The position numbers and the translations under genes are program-made. Below are positions 4,852 to 5,317 of a stretch of DNA of 5,317 nt, piece by piece. A model generated the notes under the pieces. The model ran no database searches and was not told the DNA's origin. It saw only the letters and a program-made list of their open reading frames with translations. Location: positions 1 through 5,317 of the forward strand of contig CANMNM010000107.1 of the NCBI GenBank assembly GCA_947499275.1. The letters are read 5' to 3'. The DNA comes from Actinomycetota bacterium (GTDB lineage: Bacteria > Actinomycetota > Actinomycetes > S36-B12). How positions within the stretch are numbered: position 1 is the first letter of the stretch; each line of letters starts with the position of its first letter.

Positions 4852-4863
4852 CCCTCCGGAGGG
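4852..4863 (+). promoter_or_regulatory. Palindromic Shine-Dalgarno of the HU gene
   Basis: CCCTCCGGAGGG is a perfect 12-bp palindrome whose right half is the ribosome binding site; GGAGG (4858-4862) lies 9 bases before GTG 4872. A stem CCCT/AGGG with loop CCGG could hide part of the site, and two mRNA copies could pair through it. The strong site fits high expression of HU. Confidence 0.75.
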
Positions 4864-4871
4864 GTTAAATC

Positions 4872-5258
4872 GTGAACAAAGCAGAACTCATTGATGCAGT
4901 AGCGGGCCGTGGCGACGTTAGCAAGCGTGAAGTCACCGAAATCGTTGATGCATTCATCGAAGAAATCAAGATGTCCGTGGTTCGTGGCGACAAAGTTGCC
5001 ATAAGTGGATTTGGAATCTTCGAAGCCCAAGCTCGTCAAGCCCGTCTTGGCCGTAACCCTCGTACGGGAGAAACCGTAAAGATCAAGGCGACGAAGCTTC
5101 CTAAATTCCGTCCAGGTGCAGAATTCAAAGCCGTTGTGTCCGGTGCAAAGAAAATCGCAACCGCCGCACCTAAAAAGGCTGCTCCAAAGAAGGTAGCAGC
5201 AAAAAAGGCTGCTCCTAAGAAGGCCGCAGCGAAGAAGGCTCCTGCTCGTCGCAAGTAG
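4872..5258 (+). CDS. hup: Histone-like DNA-binding protein HU with lysine/alanine-rich tail
   Basis: A 128-residue nucleoid protein that binds and bends DNA as a dimer. Residues 1-91 are a standard HU fold starting MNKAELIDAVA, with ISGFGIFEAQARQARLGRNP (44-63) leading into the beta-arm GRNPRTGE (60-67); P63 is the intercalating proline. Residues 92-128 form a basic tail of Lys, Ala and Pro resembling eukaryotic histone H1, the hallmark of actinobacterial HupB/HupS-type HU. The tail holds two copies of a 10-residue unit, KKAAPKK(V/A)AA, then a partial copy and the end PARRK. It is short compared with mycobacterial HupB (a little over 200 residues). The GTG start is supported by the GGAGG site and the normal N-terminus. 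The tail probably adds nonspecific DNA binding and compaction. Confidence 0.96.
   Translation: MNKAELIDAVAGRGDVSKREVTEIVDAFIEEIKMSVVRGDKVAISGFGIFEAQARQARLGRNPRTGETVKIKATKLPKFRPGAEFKAVVSGAKKIATAAPKKAAPKKVAAKKAAPKKAAAKKAPARRK
5172..5240 (+). repeat. 30-bp tandem repeat encoding the HU tail
   Basis: Two 30-base units (5172-5201 and 5202-5231) differ at four positions by eye and are followed by the first 9 bases of a third (5232-5240). They encode KKAAPKKVAA and KKAAPKKAAA. In-frame units of this kind can change tail length by slippage or recombination without breaking the gene. Confidence 0.8.
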
Positions 5259-5268
5259 TTTTTTACTC

Positions 5269-5317
5269 AGTAGGTGGTCGTATCCCAATGGGTGCGGCCA
5301 CCTACTTATTTCTAAAG
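5269..5317 (+). terminator. Terminator hairpin after the HU gene
   Basis: AGTAGGTGGTCG (5269-5280) pairs with CGGCCACCTACT (5295-5306) over 12 positions with one U-G wobble. The inner CCC/GGG (5284-5286 with 5290-5292) can extend it. TATTTCT follows the stem, a modest T-rich tail. The hairpin lies 10 bases after the stop codon and TTTTTT precedes it. It is the strongest terminator in the window and isolates the HU gene from what follows. Confidence 0.8.

Noticed and set aside
4845..5288. Minus-strand open frames opposite the HU gene (147 and 72 residues)
   Set aside because: They are shadows of the Lys/Ala-rich HU coding sequence, with low-complexity Phe/Ala/Leu composition, no ribosome binding site and a frame running through the terminator hairpin.

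Overview
The window is a compact, all-plus-strand stretch of a bacterial chromosome with moderate GC. The gene order is cimA (3' end), a fumarylacetoacetate hydrolase (FAH) family gene, gltX, tRNA-Gln(CTG), tRNA-Glu(CTC), leuC, leuD and an HU gene with a Lys/Ala-rich tail. From memory this order is typical of Actinobacteria. The lysine-rich HU tail, tRNAs without encoded CCA, GTG starts and the actinobacterial flavour of GltX and LeuD agree with that. The moderate GC, tight spacing and apparent lack of an IclR-type regulator gene before leuC suggest a small-genome, possibly aquatic, actinobacterium (acI/Nanopelagicales-like or a small Microbacteriaceae). That placement is inference; no search was run.

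Layout: 2-112 is the C-terminal end of a citramalate/2-isopropylmalate synthase-like protein. 146-934 is the FAH-family enzyme. It has a GTG start with no visible Shine-Dalgarno and TANNNT elements just upstream. gltX follows with a one-base TGATG overlap (934-2418). Next come tRNA-Gln (2452-2523) and tRNA-Glu (2554-2626). A strong 13-bp hairpin (2631-2660) separates the tRNAs from leuC (2696-4102), and leuD (4105-4692) follows after 2 bases. The 179-base gap 4693-4871 holds a five-copy 8-bp tandem repeat, a cluster of mutually exclusive hairpins, a TTGACA promoter element, an imperfect inverted repeat and a palindromic Shine-Dalgarno. It leads to the HU gene (4872-5258), which ends in a strong terminator hairpin.

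Function: two themes meet here. One is branched-chain amino acid synthesis. CimA makes citramalate for isoleucine, and LeuCD is the isomerase of the leucine pathway, probably also used for citramalate. The other is Glu/Gln decoding. GltX sits directly beside a tRNA-Glu and a tRNA-Gln, and in Actinobacteria, which generally lack GlnRS, it is expected to charge both with glutamate before GatCAB amidation of the tRNA-Gln product.

The genes are ordinary housekeeping genes and I see no new multi-gene system. The parts worth a second look are the non-coding structure around leuC and upstream of HU, the altered fourth zinc ligand in GltX, and the tRNA pair.
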